DNA of 25,829 nucleotides. It comes from Fimenecus sp045613065 (GTDB lineage Bacteria; Bacillota; Clostridia; Oscillospirales; Acutalibacteraceae). This document shows, piece after piece, positions 1-7,790 of this stretch (positions are counted from its first letter, which is position 1; every line of letters begins with the position of its first letter). A program made the translations under genes and the position numbers. A model generated the notes under the pieces. The model saw only the letters and a list, made by a program, of their open reading frames with translations, ran no database searches and was not told the DNA's origin. Where the stretch lies: NCBI GenBank assembly GCA_045613065.1, contig JAZLAH010000003.1:1-25829 (forward strand), written 5' to 3'.

Positions 1-2
1 AA

Positions 3-92
3 GAAAATATTTATGACGCACGCAGAATTATGCAACGTGAAATCAAGGTTTCTTGCGAAAAGGCAAAACTCTCAACACCTTGTAAAGAGTAA
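3..92 (+). CDS. 3' end of an unidentified gene (partial)
   Basis: An open frame enters from the left edge and stops at TAA 90-92, giving about 29 residues ending in STPCKE. It is rich in Arg, Lys and Glu and looks mildly coding-like, but I recognise no family. A second frame (1-114) is also open to the edge and cannot be excluded. Its stop lies about 30 bp before the first copy of the intergenic repeat, as other genes here do, which weakly supports a real gene end. Confidence 0.22.
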   Translation, partial: ENIYDARRIMQREIKVSCEKAKLSTPCKE

Positions 93-121
93 TCTCTTAT
101 CTCATTATAATTGAATAATTG

Positions 122-306
122 AAAAAAGCGTTGCAAGAGGGACAACACTAATCCCAAATGCAACGCTTAATTCTTTTGAATGGCTTAAATGCTATATAAA
201 ACAACGATACCACTATCAACACAAATTGTATCAATAGTGGTATCTGATTTGACATTGACTACGCTATTTGATACAATTCGTCGTTTTGGGAGTAGCGTTG
301 CAGTTT
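122..306 (+). repeat. Intergenic structured repeat, copy 1
   Basis: This is a full-length copy (about 185 bp) of the five-copy family. Hairpin A pairs AAGCGTTGCA (126-135) with TGCAACGCTT (159-168) and has an inner GGGA/TCCC stem. Hairpin B pairs GATACCACTAT (206-216) with ATAGTGGTATC (234-244). The B loop contains AATTGTATCAA (224-234), the exact complement of TTGATACAATT (268-278) downstream. The element ends with a second AGCGTTGCA (294-302) that could also pair with the 3' arm of hairpin A. Read leftward, hairpin A is followed by a T run (complement of 122-127), so it could terminate transcription on that strand. The recombinase remnant begins about 20-30 bp after it. Confidence 0.9.
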
Positions 307-325
307 TAACTATCATTAGTGTTGA

Positions 326-487
326 AAAATTAGCTATTTTGTTTTCGCTGTCATAGAACTTGATGAGCTTGAATTACAGTTCAATCCGGCACTATGGCAC
401 ACCACCGTTGACCACGTAACCGTGTATGCAGATGAACGATTGGTGTTTCATTTCAAGAATGGCAGTGAGGTTGAGGTGAGACTTTAA
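326..487 (+). pseudogene. C-terminal remnant of a large serine recombinase
   Basis: The frame is open from 326 to TAA 485-487 and has no plausible start. From 341 it encodes a tail with LWHTTVDHVTVYADERLVF, then FKNGSEVEVRL. This resembles the extreme C-terminus of large serine recombinases of clostridial integrative elements, where a 'W...VERVTVY.DGRMVFRFKDGTE' pattern is usual; the match is by recognition, not by search. The resolvase domain, the recombinase domain and the coiled-coil region are all missing, so it is a dead fragment. It is cut off on its 5' side close to repeat copy 1, and a terminator-like hairpin follows its stop. It marks an old integrative element next to the nuclease genes. 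Confidence 0.62.
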
Positions 488-507
488 AAATGTATATTTT
501 ATAAATA

Positions 508-570
508 AACCCGAATTGCAACATTATTATGGTTACAATCCGGGTTGTCAATGTAATGTTTTTGTTTTTG
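508..570 (+). terminator. Probable terminator after the recombinase remnant
   Basis: AACCCGAATTG (508-518) pairs with CAATCCGGGTT (536-546) with one mismatch. About ten bases later comes a T-rich run (557-569). The T run favours rightward termination, so this probably ended the recombinase gene when it was intact. It also separates that remnant from the 3' end of the convergent nuclease gene at 589. Confidence 0.45.
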
Positions 571-588
571 AATAATTAGATACAAGTC

Positions 589-1245
589 TTATCCTTCGAC
601 TATCTTTCGAGCATTTGAACTCATGTTATCAAATGTTTCTGGATCAATAGTATAAATATCATAGTTCATTTTGTGAAAGTCGTAACTGATTATACCATTA
701 CGATAGCCAAACATGAGAAAATCATATTGATATATGCTTTCCTTTTGTATTTCTGCAAATCGTTCCATACCAATTTGTGGGTTAAACGGAATAGGTGGTT
801 CATTAAAGAAAATAAACAATCCGATCTCTTTGAATCCTTTTTCCTTGTATGATGGCAATAGTTTCATCTTTTTTCTTAATGCATTGGAAAATATATCCCA
901 TTCTGCTTTAGCATTTGTAACAGGGTATGAAATTCCAATCATATCGACTTTTCCACCATTTATTTCAATTAGTCGTTTACATTTCTCTTTTTCGTGTTTC
1001 TCTTTTTTCCCAAAACGTAGTTTTACATATTCTCCATCAATCTGAGCAATTTTCGGTGATATTGCTTCTGTAATCTCAATTCCTACAGATTTATCTTTAG
1101 CTTGCAAATCTGGTGAATCACTCAAGGTTAATATAGAAGAAGTTTCAGGGAATATATGTTTCAACATAGAAAACACCAACTGTTCAACATATCTGCTATG
1201 TAATTTTGAGTCTAATGGTTTTTTAAAAGATAGTGCATCAAACAT
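589..1245 (-). CDS. PD-(D/E)xK-like nuclease, second gene of an accessory pair
   Basis: This is a soluble protein of 218 residues. I chose the ATG at 1245 because AAAGGA lies 7 bases before it. An ATG at 1266 is in frame but lacks a good ribosome site. With the 1245 start the gene overlaps the TGA of the upstream gene by 8 bp, which suggests translational coupling. Near residues 45-60 it has SPDLQAKDKSVGIEITEA, that is, an Asp followed by a beta strand with E-x-T. This resembles the core of the PD-(D/E)xK nuclease fold, with Thr in place of the usual Lys. The rest, rich in Lys and aromatic residues, matches nothing I recognise. No signal peptide or membrane segment is visible. The partner gene also carries a nuclease-like core, so the two probably act together on nucleic acid, perhaps in defence. 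That role is inference. Confidence 0.6.
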   Translation of the reverse strand: MFDALSFKKPLDSKLHSRYVEQLVFSMLKHIFPETSSILTLSDSPDLQAKDKSVGIEITEAISPKIAQIDGEYVKLRFGKKEKHEKEKCKRLIEINGGKVDMIGISYPVTNAKAEWDIFSNALRKKMKLLPSYKEKGFKEIGLFIFFNEPPIPFNPQIGMERFAEIQKESIYQYDFLMFGYRNGIISYDFHKMNYDIYTIDPETFDNMSSNARKIVEG

Positions 1246-2488
1246 TTTTATTTCCTTTATCGACATAGTTTTTATGGATAGTTTTCCAACCCTTATGATT
1301 TGATCCCCTTAGTAAACTGGATGCTTTGGGATTCCATACATATCCACATATTCGACATTTGGCTTTGATAGGATTGTGCCTTCCGGTATATTTACCGATA
1401 ATTTCTATATCAGGGTTTGCATCTCGAACTTGTGCTTCAAATTTGTTTTGTTCTTTTAAAAACTTTTTATGTGCAACTTTTGTTCCACACTTTCTGCATC
1501 CGTCTCCGGCAAGCATATTTGCTGGAACACCATCCCACTCGAATCCACAAGCAGTACACTTTACGGGTAACTTCTTGTTTGCATTCACATACTTTCCCAA
1601 CACCTCTATGGTGGGATGTAATGTACTCATGGATTCAACAAAATCATCGTGAGTCTTTGCTTTTGCATTATCATATGATTGTTTTTCGATGGTAGCCCAT
1701 TGATGAACACTTAAGTCATATTGTATATTAGCAATCTCAAAAAGGTTCTTCACTAAATTCTCAATAATGCTATGATTAGCTTTGTTTAGATCTTCATTGA
1801 AAACAAAACAATCATACCCAAAAGGAATCTGTTCAGTTAGTGGAAACTTGTCGTATATCGTTATTAATCGTATGCCCTTTTCCTTGCATCTATCTCTTTT
1901 GATTTTATCTCTATTTAATGACTTTTTGTGTAAAAACCAGTTTCCTGGTTCGATAGCAATTTTTAAACATGGGATATAAATATCTAATTCCATTCCAATT
2001 GCAGTTTTGTCTCTAGAAAGTACATTTTCTTCACCTAGAGCTACTTCGAAACTATTTTTTATAAATTGTTCCATAAAACTTGTACCAGATTTGGCGCATC
2101 GTGGACAACCATGTCCTTGTAATAGTGAATATGGTTTTGCTTTCCAACTATGACCACAAACGGAACAAGTGCATTGTATATCGGTATGCCCATTAATGTA
2201 TTCACCATCAATTTTTATGTTTGGATGTGATGTGGACATTTCAGAAAGAAATTGTTGTGGTGTTTTTAACCCAGTTTTTCCTTTGTTATTCCTTGCTCCT
2301 CTTTTTGCACTACAATAGCGACAAGAACGTCCTTGTATTAAAGAGTATGCTTGGGGATTCCACTCATATCCACAATCTTTACATCTAACTGCTATACGTT
2401 CATGAGCTTTCGTATATATACCAATAATTTCTATGCTAGGATTTATTGCTCTTACTATATCAACAAATTCATTGTGACTTCTTGTCAA
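1238..2488 (-). CDS. Zinc-ribbon repeat protein with embedded Vsr/PD-(D/E)xK-like nuclease core
   Basis: This protein of 416 residues has four similar modules, each built as '..F...M...HP.IE..GkY......v.C..CG..W......L..G..C..C'. They match the treble-clef/zinc-ribbon repeats often labelled DUF4379-like. Modules 1 and 2 (residues about 3-60 and 75-132) and modules 3 and 4 (last 150 residues) flank a nuclease-like core. Module 4 keeps only the first CxxC pair. The core (about 136-215) has GMELDIYIP, then AIEPG, then WFLH and a KRDRCKEKGIRLITIYD segment, as in Vsr-like and homing-type endonucleases. I chose TTG 2488 because GAGGTG sits 6 bases before it; a GTG at 2497 overlaps that ribosome site. 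A promoter candidate is at 2506-2534. It likely binds DNA through the zinc modules and cuts. The biological role is unknown; defence or a selfish endonuclease are both possible. Confidence 0.72.
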   Translation of the reverse strand: MTRSHNEFVDIVRAINPSIEIIGIYTKAHERIAVRCKDCGYEWNPQAYSLIQGRSCRYCSAKRGARNNKGKTGLKTPQQFLSEMSTSHPNIKIDGEYINGHTDIQCTCSVCGHSWKAKPYSLLQGHGCPRCAKSGTSFMEQFIKNSFEVALGEENVLSRDKTAIGMELDIYIPCLKIAIEPGNWFLHKKSLNRDKIKRDRCKEKGIRLITIYDKFPLTEQIPFGYDCFVFNEDLNKANHSIIENLVKNLFEIANIQYDLSVHQWATIEKQSYDNAKAKTHDDFVESMSTLHPTIEVLGKYVNANKKLPVKCTACGFEWDGVPANMLAGDGCRKCGTKVAHKKFLKEQNKFEAQVRDANPDIEIIGKYTGRHNPIKAKCRICGYVWNPKASSLLRGSNHKGWKTIHKNYVDKGNKNV

Positions 2489-2505
2489 TTTGAACACCTC
2501 AATTT

Positions 2506-2534
2506 ATTTTACCATATTTGTTAGGACTTTACAA
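2506..2534 (-). promoter_or_regulatory. Promoter candidate for the nuclease pair
   Basis: On the minus strand TTGTAA (2534-2529) and TAAAAT (2511-2506) are separated by 17 bp, with a TG one base before the -10 box. It would give a very short leader before the TTG start at 2488. The spacing is right, but the AT-rich context makes chance matches easy. Confidence 0.45.
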
Positions 2535-2650
2535 TCGTACTTCTAACATAAAATAATCAAATGTTTAATTACCATTCAGCCGTTTAACGATTATCAGTAA
2601 TTTAACAATAGGTAAGATAGATTTTCTCGGTTATCAACTAAATAAGCAAT

Positions 2651-2780
2651 AAAAAGCGTTGCAAAAGGGACGACAAATTCCCAAATGCAACGCTTAATTC
2701 TTTTGAATGGCTTAAATGCTATATAAAATAACGATACCACTACTGGTACAAATTGTATCAATAGTGGTATCTGATTTAGC
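2651..2780 (+). repeat. Intergenic structured repeat, copy 2 (3'-degenerate)
   Basis: Hairpins A (AAGCGTTGCA/TGCAACGCTT) and B (GATACCACTA/TAGTGGTATC, with a nearly self-complementary inner part around TACAAATTGTA) are intact. Homology to the other copies stops near 2780, so the domain carrying TTGATACAATT and the terminal AGCGTTGCA is absent. The following bases to 2836 are unlike the other copies, but include TGGAACGCTTTT (2810-2821), an imperfect inverted match to the element's own 5' end. It lies about 60 bp past the stop of the leftward GH95 gene. Read leftward, both hairpins are followed by T-rich runs, so it probably ends that transcript. In 2498-2650 I see only the promoter for the nuclease pair. 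Confidence 0.85.
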
Positions 2781-2836
2781 GGTAATTATAATGCTTATAT
2801 ATGCGCGAAATGGAACGCTTTTCATATGTGTTTTAT

Positions 2837-5470
2837 TTAACGCATTAATTCGATTGTTTTTGTTTCACCGGCATTGAATGAAATGTTTTGTTTTTCTCCA
2901 CCGTAAACACTTATTTCAATAGTTTGTACTTTATCACTTGTCACAGTTATTTCAACAGAATTGTTATCCCATTCAATATCAACTTCTGCATTGGTTCTTG
3001 CACGAAGTCCCTTGATGCTACCTTCATTCCACTCGTCAGGAAGTGCAGGTAATGCTTCAATAACTTCAGTATTTGAATAAAGCAACATTTCATCAATAAT
3101 ACCGATTGTTCCGATTGTTGTATCAGTACAGAATACGCCCCAACCACCATGTGTGTAATGGTCAGCCATCAATGAAGTGTAGTAAATATTATCAGCCATT
3201 AAAGCCATAAGTGAATTATAACAAGAATCTGCATTTTTAAGTCTTGCACCAACAAGTGCCTTATGCACCCAACCGTGAGATGCTGTGTCATCTTCACCCT
3301 GATTTTCTCTGTTTCTGTTTTCTATAGCTTGATTACATGCATCAACAAGTTCTTGATTTCCTTGTGTTTCAAAAGCAGGCCAAGCAGGGTAGAGGTGACT
3401 GATATGACGGTGCTTATTGTTTTCTTCATACTCTTTCATTGCCCATTCACAAAGAGCGCCAGTTTCGTCATATTCATATTCAGGAAGAAGGCTCATAAGG
3501 TTTTCCCATTTTGCAATTCTTTCTTCATAGCCATCAGCCTTGACAACCTTTTCCATTTCAATAGTCATTCTAAGACCATCTCTTGCAGCTGAAATATCCA
3601 TTGTAGAGTTTGCTGTGATTGTTGATGTGTAATCACCTAATGGGTAATTTTCAGGTGAATATGATGGAATAATAAGATATCTTTCACCAGGTAGAAGTTC
3701 TGTTTTACCTTCTTCATATCTTGCATTTCCGTCAGTATCTGTAAAGTATTCAGGTGTACAAAGTTGTTCCCAAAAATTTGATTGCATTGTAAGTAATGGA
3801 AGAAGAATATCTTTTTCAAGGTCAAGCTGTTCACCATTATAATCAATAGTTCTGTTGCCATAGCACTGCCAGAATTCATATATAGGAAGAAGCATCCATG
3901 ATGCACCGGCATTCCAGTATTGGAACGGATACCAACGGCTGTATTCAACCATCATAGCTCTGTCGCCGTCAGTATTTACAGGAACCTGAATAGCGTTTGT
4001 CATACCATAGGTCTTTGCTGCATTTTCTTCCCAGTCAGGAATTTGTTTAAGCACAAATTTAATATAACTTTCACCTGCATCGTACATATTACCGGTGTTC
4101 ATACCGGAAGATTGGAGATTTACATTGGCATCCATTGTATAAATGCCTCTCCAACCTGAGTTCCATTCACCGGTCCACATGCCACAAAGACGAGGGAAGG
4201 ATGTACCTGAACAACAAATCTGTGCATACCTGCCTTGATTGTATGCTCTTTCAACAATCGATGGAAGAAGTGTATCACTCTTTTGTTGAAGCTGAATTAA
4301 ATATTCATTCGCAACATTTTCTTTGCCGTCATCACCTAAATCAAACTCAACTGCATTGAAAAGTGCAGAATGCTTTTCAGCATGTGGGGCAAGAGCGTCT
4401 TCATAACTGAAATTACCGTCAACTGTATATTTTTCTGCAACAGATGTTGTGTAAGCATTAAGTTCATTCAAAAGCTCATAATCGTCTGCATATTTAAAGT
4501 CCTCGAACTTGCCCATATCATATGTGCGGTCAGATTTTGTGATAAGATAAACTTCAGAAGCACCTTTAATTTTAATTGCAGGATTTTGTTCTTTTGCAAC
4601 ATTTTCGCTGTCATTTGTGCTGTCAAGAACAATACGTTCTTTTGTTCCACCAACAACGATTACTTTTGTAAAACCACAGTAACCACCATCTTTTAATTCA
4701 CTGTTTTCATATGCAGGATAGTGAGCAATTTGTGCAATATATGTTGCATCGTCATCAACGAGCTTTTTATACTGCATATCTTTTTCGCCACCATTACCAA
4801 AACCACGGAGTGACCAGCAATCTTCAATTGAAAGTGTCATATTGATTTTTGAACCAATATTTGACTTTGTGATTTTTGTAATAGTAACATTGTCTTCTCG
4901 TGACGAGAAAGTTACTCTTTCCCAAGTACCACGAATATCGGTGTATTTAACACCAACTTCAGCAGTTTCATAATCTGTCCAACGGATATAATCACTATAA
5001 AGATGCTTGGTCATTTTCATTCTCAAAACGTGAGCAGGATGATATGCATAGAAGTATGTAGATTGTCTTCCGTTAACATCCCAACTATCATCTCCGTTGA
5101 TAACTGATTGTCTTGCATCGTGAAGTTCTCCTGTTACCTCATCAGGAGTATAACGAGGGTCGTTTGAAGGCATAAGGAAGTTAATGTTGTTGTAAATAAG
5201 ACTATCAGTATAAGGTGAGCCTGCAACAACAACACCATTTTCACCATTACCACTGACCATACCATCAAACCAACTGATTGTATCCTCGTGTTCACTAGGA
5301 TAAGAAACAAGTTCAGTATATTCAGTTGCAAATGCTTTTGTATGGTCATTTTTAATCATATTAATATTACCTGCCCTTATGTAGTTGAGTGTTCCTCCGA
5401 AGAAATTGCCGCCTGTGACAATGCACATGACAATGCTTACAAATACTTTAATTCTGTTTATAAATCCCAT
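2837..5470 (-). CDS. GH95-type alpha-L-fucosidase/alpha-L-galactosidase, exported
   Basis: This protein of 877 residues looks like a member of family GH95, which removes terminal L-fucose (some members L-galactose) by inversion. The N-terminus (about 1-30) is basic then hydrophobic and acts as a signal or anchor. The Asn pair that activates water in GH95 is visible as DANVNLQ (N449, N451). The general acid corresponds to E675 in LCEW, followed by HRHISHLYP, and the catalytic-base Asp corresponds to D783 in CTDTTIG. A typical C-terminal run follows: IDEMLLYS, LPALPDEW and IKGLRAR. The order and spacing fit the family although identity looks modest, so substrate detail is uncertain. Start: ATG 5470, with AAGGTG 6 bases upstream; a GTG at 5479 overlaps this ribosome site. 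It is transcribed leftward, divergently from the GH141-like gene, and ends at repeat copy 2. Confidence 0.83.
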   Translation of the reverse strand: MGFINRIKVFVSIVMCIVTGGNFFGGTLNYIRAGNINMIKNDHTKAFATEYTELVSYPSEHEDTISWFDGMVSGNGENGVVVAGSPYTDSLIYNNINFLMPSNDPRYTPDEVTGELHDARQSVINGDDSWDVNGRQSTYFYAYHPAHVLRMKMTKHLYSDYIRWTDYETAEVGVKYTDIRGTWERVTFSSREDNVTITKITKSNIGSKINMTLSIEDCWSLRGFGNGGEKDMQYKKLVDDDATYIAQIAHYPAYENSELKDGGYCGFTKVIVVGGTKERIVLDSTNDSENVAKEQNPAIKIKGASEVYLITKSDRTYDMGKFEDFKYADDYELLNELNAYTTSVAEKYTVDGNFSYEDALAPHAEKHSALFNAVEFDLGDDGKENVANEYLIQLQQKSDTLLPSIVERAYNQGRYAQICCSGTSFPRLCGMWTGEWNSGWRGIYTMDANVNLQSSGMNTGNMYDAGESYIKFVLKQIPDWEENAAKTYGMTNAIQVPVNTDGDRAMMVEYSRWYPFQYWNAGASWMLLPIYEFWQCYGNRTIDYNGEQLDLEKDILLPLLTMQSNFWEQLCTPEYFTDTDGNARYEEGKTELLPGERYLIIPSYSPENYPLGDYTSTITANSTMDISAARDGLRMTIEMEKVVKADGYEERIAKWENLMSLLPEYEYDETGALCEWAMKEYEENNKHRHISHLYPAWPAFETQGNQELVDACNQAIENRNRENQGEDDTASHGWVHKALVGARLKNADSCYNSLMALMADNIYYTSLMADHYTHGGWGVFCTDTTIGTIGIIDEMLLYSNTEVIEALPALPDEWNEGSIKGLRARTNAEVDIEWDNNSVEITVTSDKVQTIEISVYGGEKQNISFNAGETKTIELMR

Positions 5471-5569
5471 AAATAACACCTTATTTGCAATTTTTATTTA
5501 ATACTACCACACAATAAAAAATATGTCACGATTTTTTGCGAAATCTATTTAATTATTTATCAAATAATG

Positions 5570-5575
5570 TATAAT
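5570..5575 (+). promoter_or_regulatory. -10 element candidate for the GH141-like gene
   Basis: TATAAT, preceded by TG, lies 27 bp before the start codon in the 132-bp divergent spacer between the GH95 and GH141-like genes. I see no good -35 box. The spacer also contains ATTTTTTGCGAAAT (5531-5544), which might be a regulator site, but nothing supports a specific protein. Confidence 0.35.
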
Positions 5576-5602
5576 TAAAGAAAAATATTAAAAGGTGATA
5601 AT

Positions 5603-7525
5603 ATGTTTTATTTTTTGAGAAGAATTATTGTGTCAGTTGTTGCAATAATAATGACAGTCGCAGGTAATGTTGATTTTGCCAATGTGATATTTAAACCTGA
5701 TACAATTATGGCTGAGTATTATGTAAGCACAATGGGTAATGATGACAACGATGGTACAGTTGATAATCCATTTGCGACTATTGAAAGAGCTCGTGATGAA
5801 GTACGAAAAATCAATAGCAATATGACAGGTAACATTGTTGTATATATTGAAGAAGGTACTTATACATTGAGTGATACTCTTACATTTGATGAAAGAGATT
5901 CGGCAACAGGTGATTTTTATATAAAATATCAGGGCGAAGGCAATGTTGTCCTAAGTGGTGGAGAGAAAATAAATAATTTTGTTCTTTATGATGCTGAAAA
6001 CAATATATATTCCGCAAAAGTTCCGGAAAACGCTTTGTTCCGTCAGTTGTATATGAATGGTGAAAAATTAATCAGAGCAAAAAGCAATGACGATTATTCT
6101 ACAAAAATCATCGGTGCATCAAGATTTAATGCAGACGGCACAATGATTCCGGAAAATCTCAATACATGGAGTGACGAAACACTCGTACAAGCAGACTATG
6201 GTGAAATATATCTTAACGCTGATGAATTTCAGGATTTTAATAACCTTGAAGATGTTGAACTTCATATTTTGACTGCTTGGGTTAAAAATGTTGTTCGAGT
6301 GGAATCTGCAACTACTGAAAATGATGTAACAACAATCAAAATACAGAAAAATGAAAACGATTTGATTTTTAATCGTCCTCATCCGGATATCGATGGTTAC
6401 TCACATATGAATAATCATGAATTTACTTATTACATAGAAAATGCATACGAGCTTATTGATGAGGATAATGAGTGGTATCTTGACGAAAAAACAGATACTG
6501 TTTATATAAAAGTACCTGATAACATAGATATTAATAATGCAGAAATTGTTATACCAAGGATTGAAACACTTGTAAAGGTTGAACCAACAAATAATAGTAA
6601 AATCAAAAATTTAGCTTTTGAAGGAATCAATTTCTGCTACAGTAATTGGACAGTGCCATCAACAGATGGTCTTGTTGATATTCAAGCCGGTATGTATGCT
6701 AATTATTGTATTTATAAAACAAATGATATTGGTGTTTTAAGACCGGCATCCGGTATTTTTGTTGCTGATACAGAGAATTTTGTTATTAAGAGCTGCGTTG
6801 TGGAAAATATGGGTGCGGCAGGTATCGATTTGAATCACGGAACATATAATTCCACAATTCAGGATAATATAATACAGAATATTGCAGGTAATGGTATTAT
6901 GGTTGGACATTTTGCTGTTGATGAAAATACCGATATGCATATTGTCTATAACCCTGAAGACGAAAGTGAAATTTGTACGAATGACAGAATTGTCAACAAC
7001 CTTGTTACTCGTATTGGTACGGACTACCAGAGTAGTGTTGCAATAGGTGCAGGTTATCCAAGAGGTATTCTTATTGCTAACAATGAAGTATCATATGCTC
7101 CATATACAGGTATTTCAGTTGGTTTCGGTTGGTCAAGTGATGATAATGCAATGCGAGACAACAGAATTCTTAATAATGATATTCATCATACAAGTCAGGT
7201 TCTTTGTGATGCAGGTGGTATTTATACACTTTCAAAACAGCCAAATTCAGAAATCAGTGGTAACTATATCCACGATATTACATTACCAGAATGGGCTGAT
7301 TATGCAACAAGTGGTATTTATATGGATGAACAGACTGCTGGCTATACCGTTAAATATAACGTGATTGAACATGGTTGGGGTGTTGGCAGAAATCGAAATG
7401 GTGAAAACAATTACAAAGAGAATACCATTTATATTGATAAAAAATGGCATCCAAACATTGGACCAATTAAGAAAAATGCTGGTATAAATAAAAACTTTGA
7501 CACTTACGCTAAATTATTTTATTAA
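5603..7525 (+). CDS. GH141-like right-handed beta-helix glycosidase, exported
   Basis: This protein of 640 residues has an N-terminal hydrophobic export segment (about 7-35). It then has YYVSTMGNDDNDGT and PFATIERARDEVR, the standard opening of secreted parallel beta-helix carbohydrate enzymes. An RQLYMNGEKLIRAKS segment follows, as in GH141. The C-terminal half (about 370-600) is a series of right-handed beta-helix rungs, for example VENMGAAGIDLNHGTYNS and GIYTLSKQPNSEISGNYIHD. Known GH141 members are an alpha-fucosidase acting on rhamnogalacturonan II and xylanases. With GH95 next door, fucosidase activity is the better guess, but the sequence does not prove it. The ribosome site AAAGGTG is 5 bases before ATG. 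The gene appears monocistronic: repeat copy 3 follows its stop by 16 bp. Confidence 0.78.
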   Translation: MFYFLRRIIVSVVAIIMTVAGNVDFANVIFKPDTIMAEYYVSTMGNDDNDGTVDNPFATIERARDEVRKINSNMTGNIVVYIEEGTYTLSDTLTFDERDSATGDFYIKYQGEGNVVLSGGEKINNFVLYDAENNIYSAKVPENALFRQLYMNGEKLIRAKSNDDYSTKIIGASRFNADGTMIPENLNTWSDETLVQADYGEIYLNADEFQDFNNLEDVELHILTAWVKNVVRVESATTENDVTTIKIQKNENDLIFNRPHPDIDGYSHMNNHEFTYYIENAYELIDEDNEWYLDEKTDTVYIKVPDNIDINNAEIVIPRIETLVKVEPTNNSKIKNLAFEGINFCYSNWTVPSTDGLVDIQAGMYANYCIYKTNDIGVLRPASGIFVADTENFVIKSCVVENMGAAGIDLNHGTYNSTIQDNIIQNIAGNGIMVGHFAVDENTDMHIVYNPEDESEICTNDRIVNNLVTRIGTDYQSSVAIGAGYPRGILIANNEVSYAPYTGISVGFGWSSDDNAMRDNRILNNDIHHTSQVLCDAGGIYTLSKQPNSEISGNYIHDITLPEWADYATSGIYMDEQTAGYTVKYNVIEHGWGVGRNRNGENNYKENTIYIDKKWHPNIGPIKKNAGINKNFDTYAKLFY

Positions 7526-7541
7526 ATAAATATATTGTATG

Positions 7542-7724
7542 AAAAAGCGTTGCAAGAGGGGAGTGAAATTCCCAACTGCAACGCTTAATTCTTTTGAATG
7601 GCTTAAATGCTATATAAAATAACGATACCACTACTGGTACAATTTGTATCAATAGTGGTATCTAATTTGGCATTAACTACGCTATTTGATACAATTCGTC
7701 ATTTTTGAGATAGTGTTGCATTTT
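7542..7724 (+). repeat. Intergenic structured repeat, copy 3
   Basis: This is a full-length copy with both hairpins, the AATTGTATCAA/TTGATACAATT complementary pair and the terminal AGTGTTGCA. Its hairpin A loop (GGAGTGAAATT) is the same as in copy 5, while its hairpin B loop matches copy 2 and its 3' domain matches copy 4. It starts 16 bp after the GH141-like stop and can serve as its terminator (hairpin A followed by TTAATTCTTTT). The last six bases of the conserved element, TTGCAT, double as the -35 box of the sulfatase promoter. Confidence 0.9.
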
Positions 7725-7743
7725 GTTGCGTTGATGATATAAT
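7716..7743 (+). promoter_or_regulatory. Promoter of the sulfatase operon, -35 supplied by the repeat
   Basis: TTGCAT (7716-7721) and a perfect TATAAT (7738-7743) are separated by 16 bp. The -35 box is the conserved 3' end of repeat copy 3. The leader to the GTG at 7791 is about 40 nt and contains the ribosome site AGGTGG (7778-7783). Confidence 0.6.
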
Positions 7744-7790
7744 TAGTTTAATATACATAATCTTTTTGCTGATTTGCAGGTGGTGTTTTT

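Noticed and set aside
122..306. The repeat as a riboswitch controlling downstream genes
   Set aside because: It keeps the plus orientation even where the flanking genes run leftward and lies mostly beyond gene 3' ends, not in leaders with consistent spacing to a start codon.
3263..4696. Several open frames of 70-110 codons opposite the GH95 gene
   Set aside because: They are antisense to a well-supported long gene, lack ribosome sites and have Cys/Phe/His-rich compositions typical of reverse-strand reading.
5531..5544. ATTTTTTGCGAAAT in the divergent spacer as a catabolite (CcpA) site
   Set aside because: It does not fit the TGNAANCGNTNNCA-type consensus; no second copy before the other sugar operons was seen.
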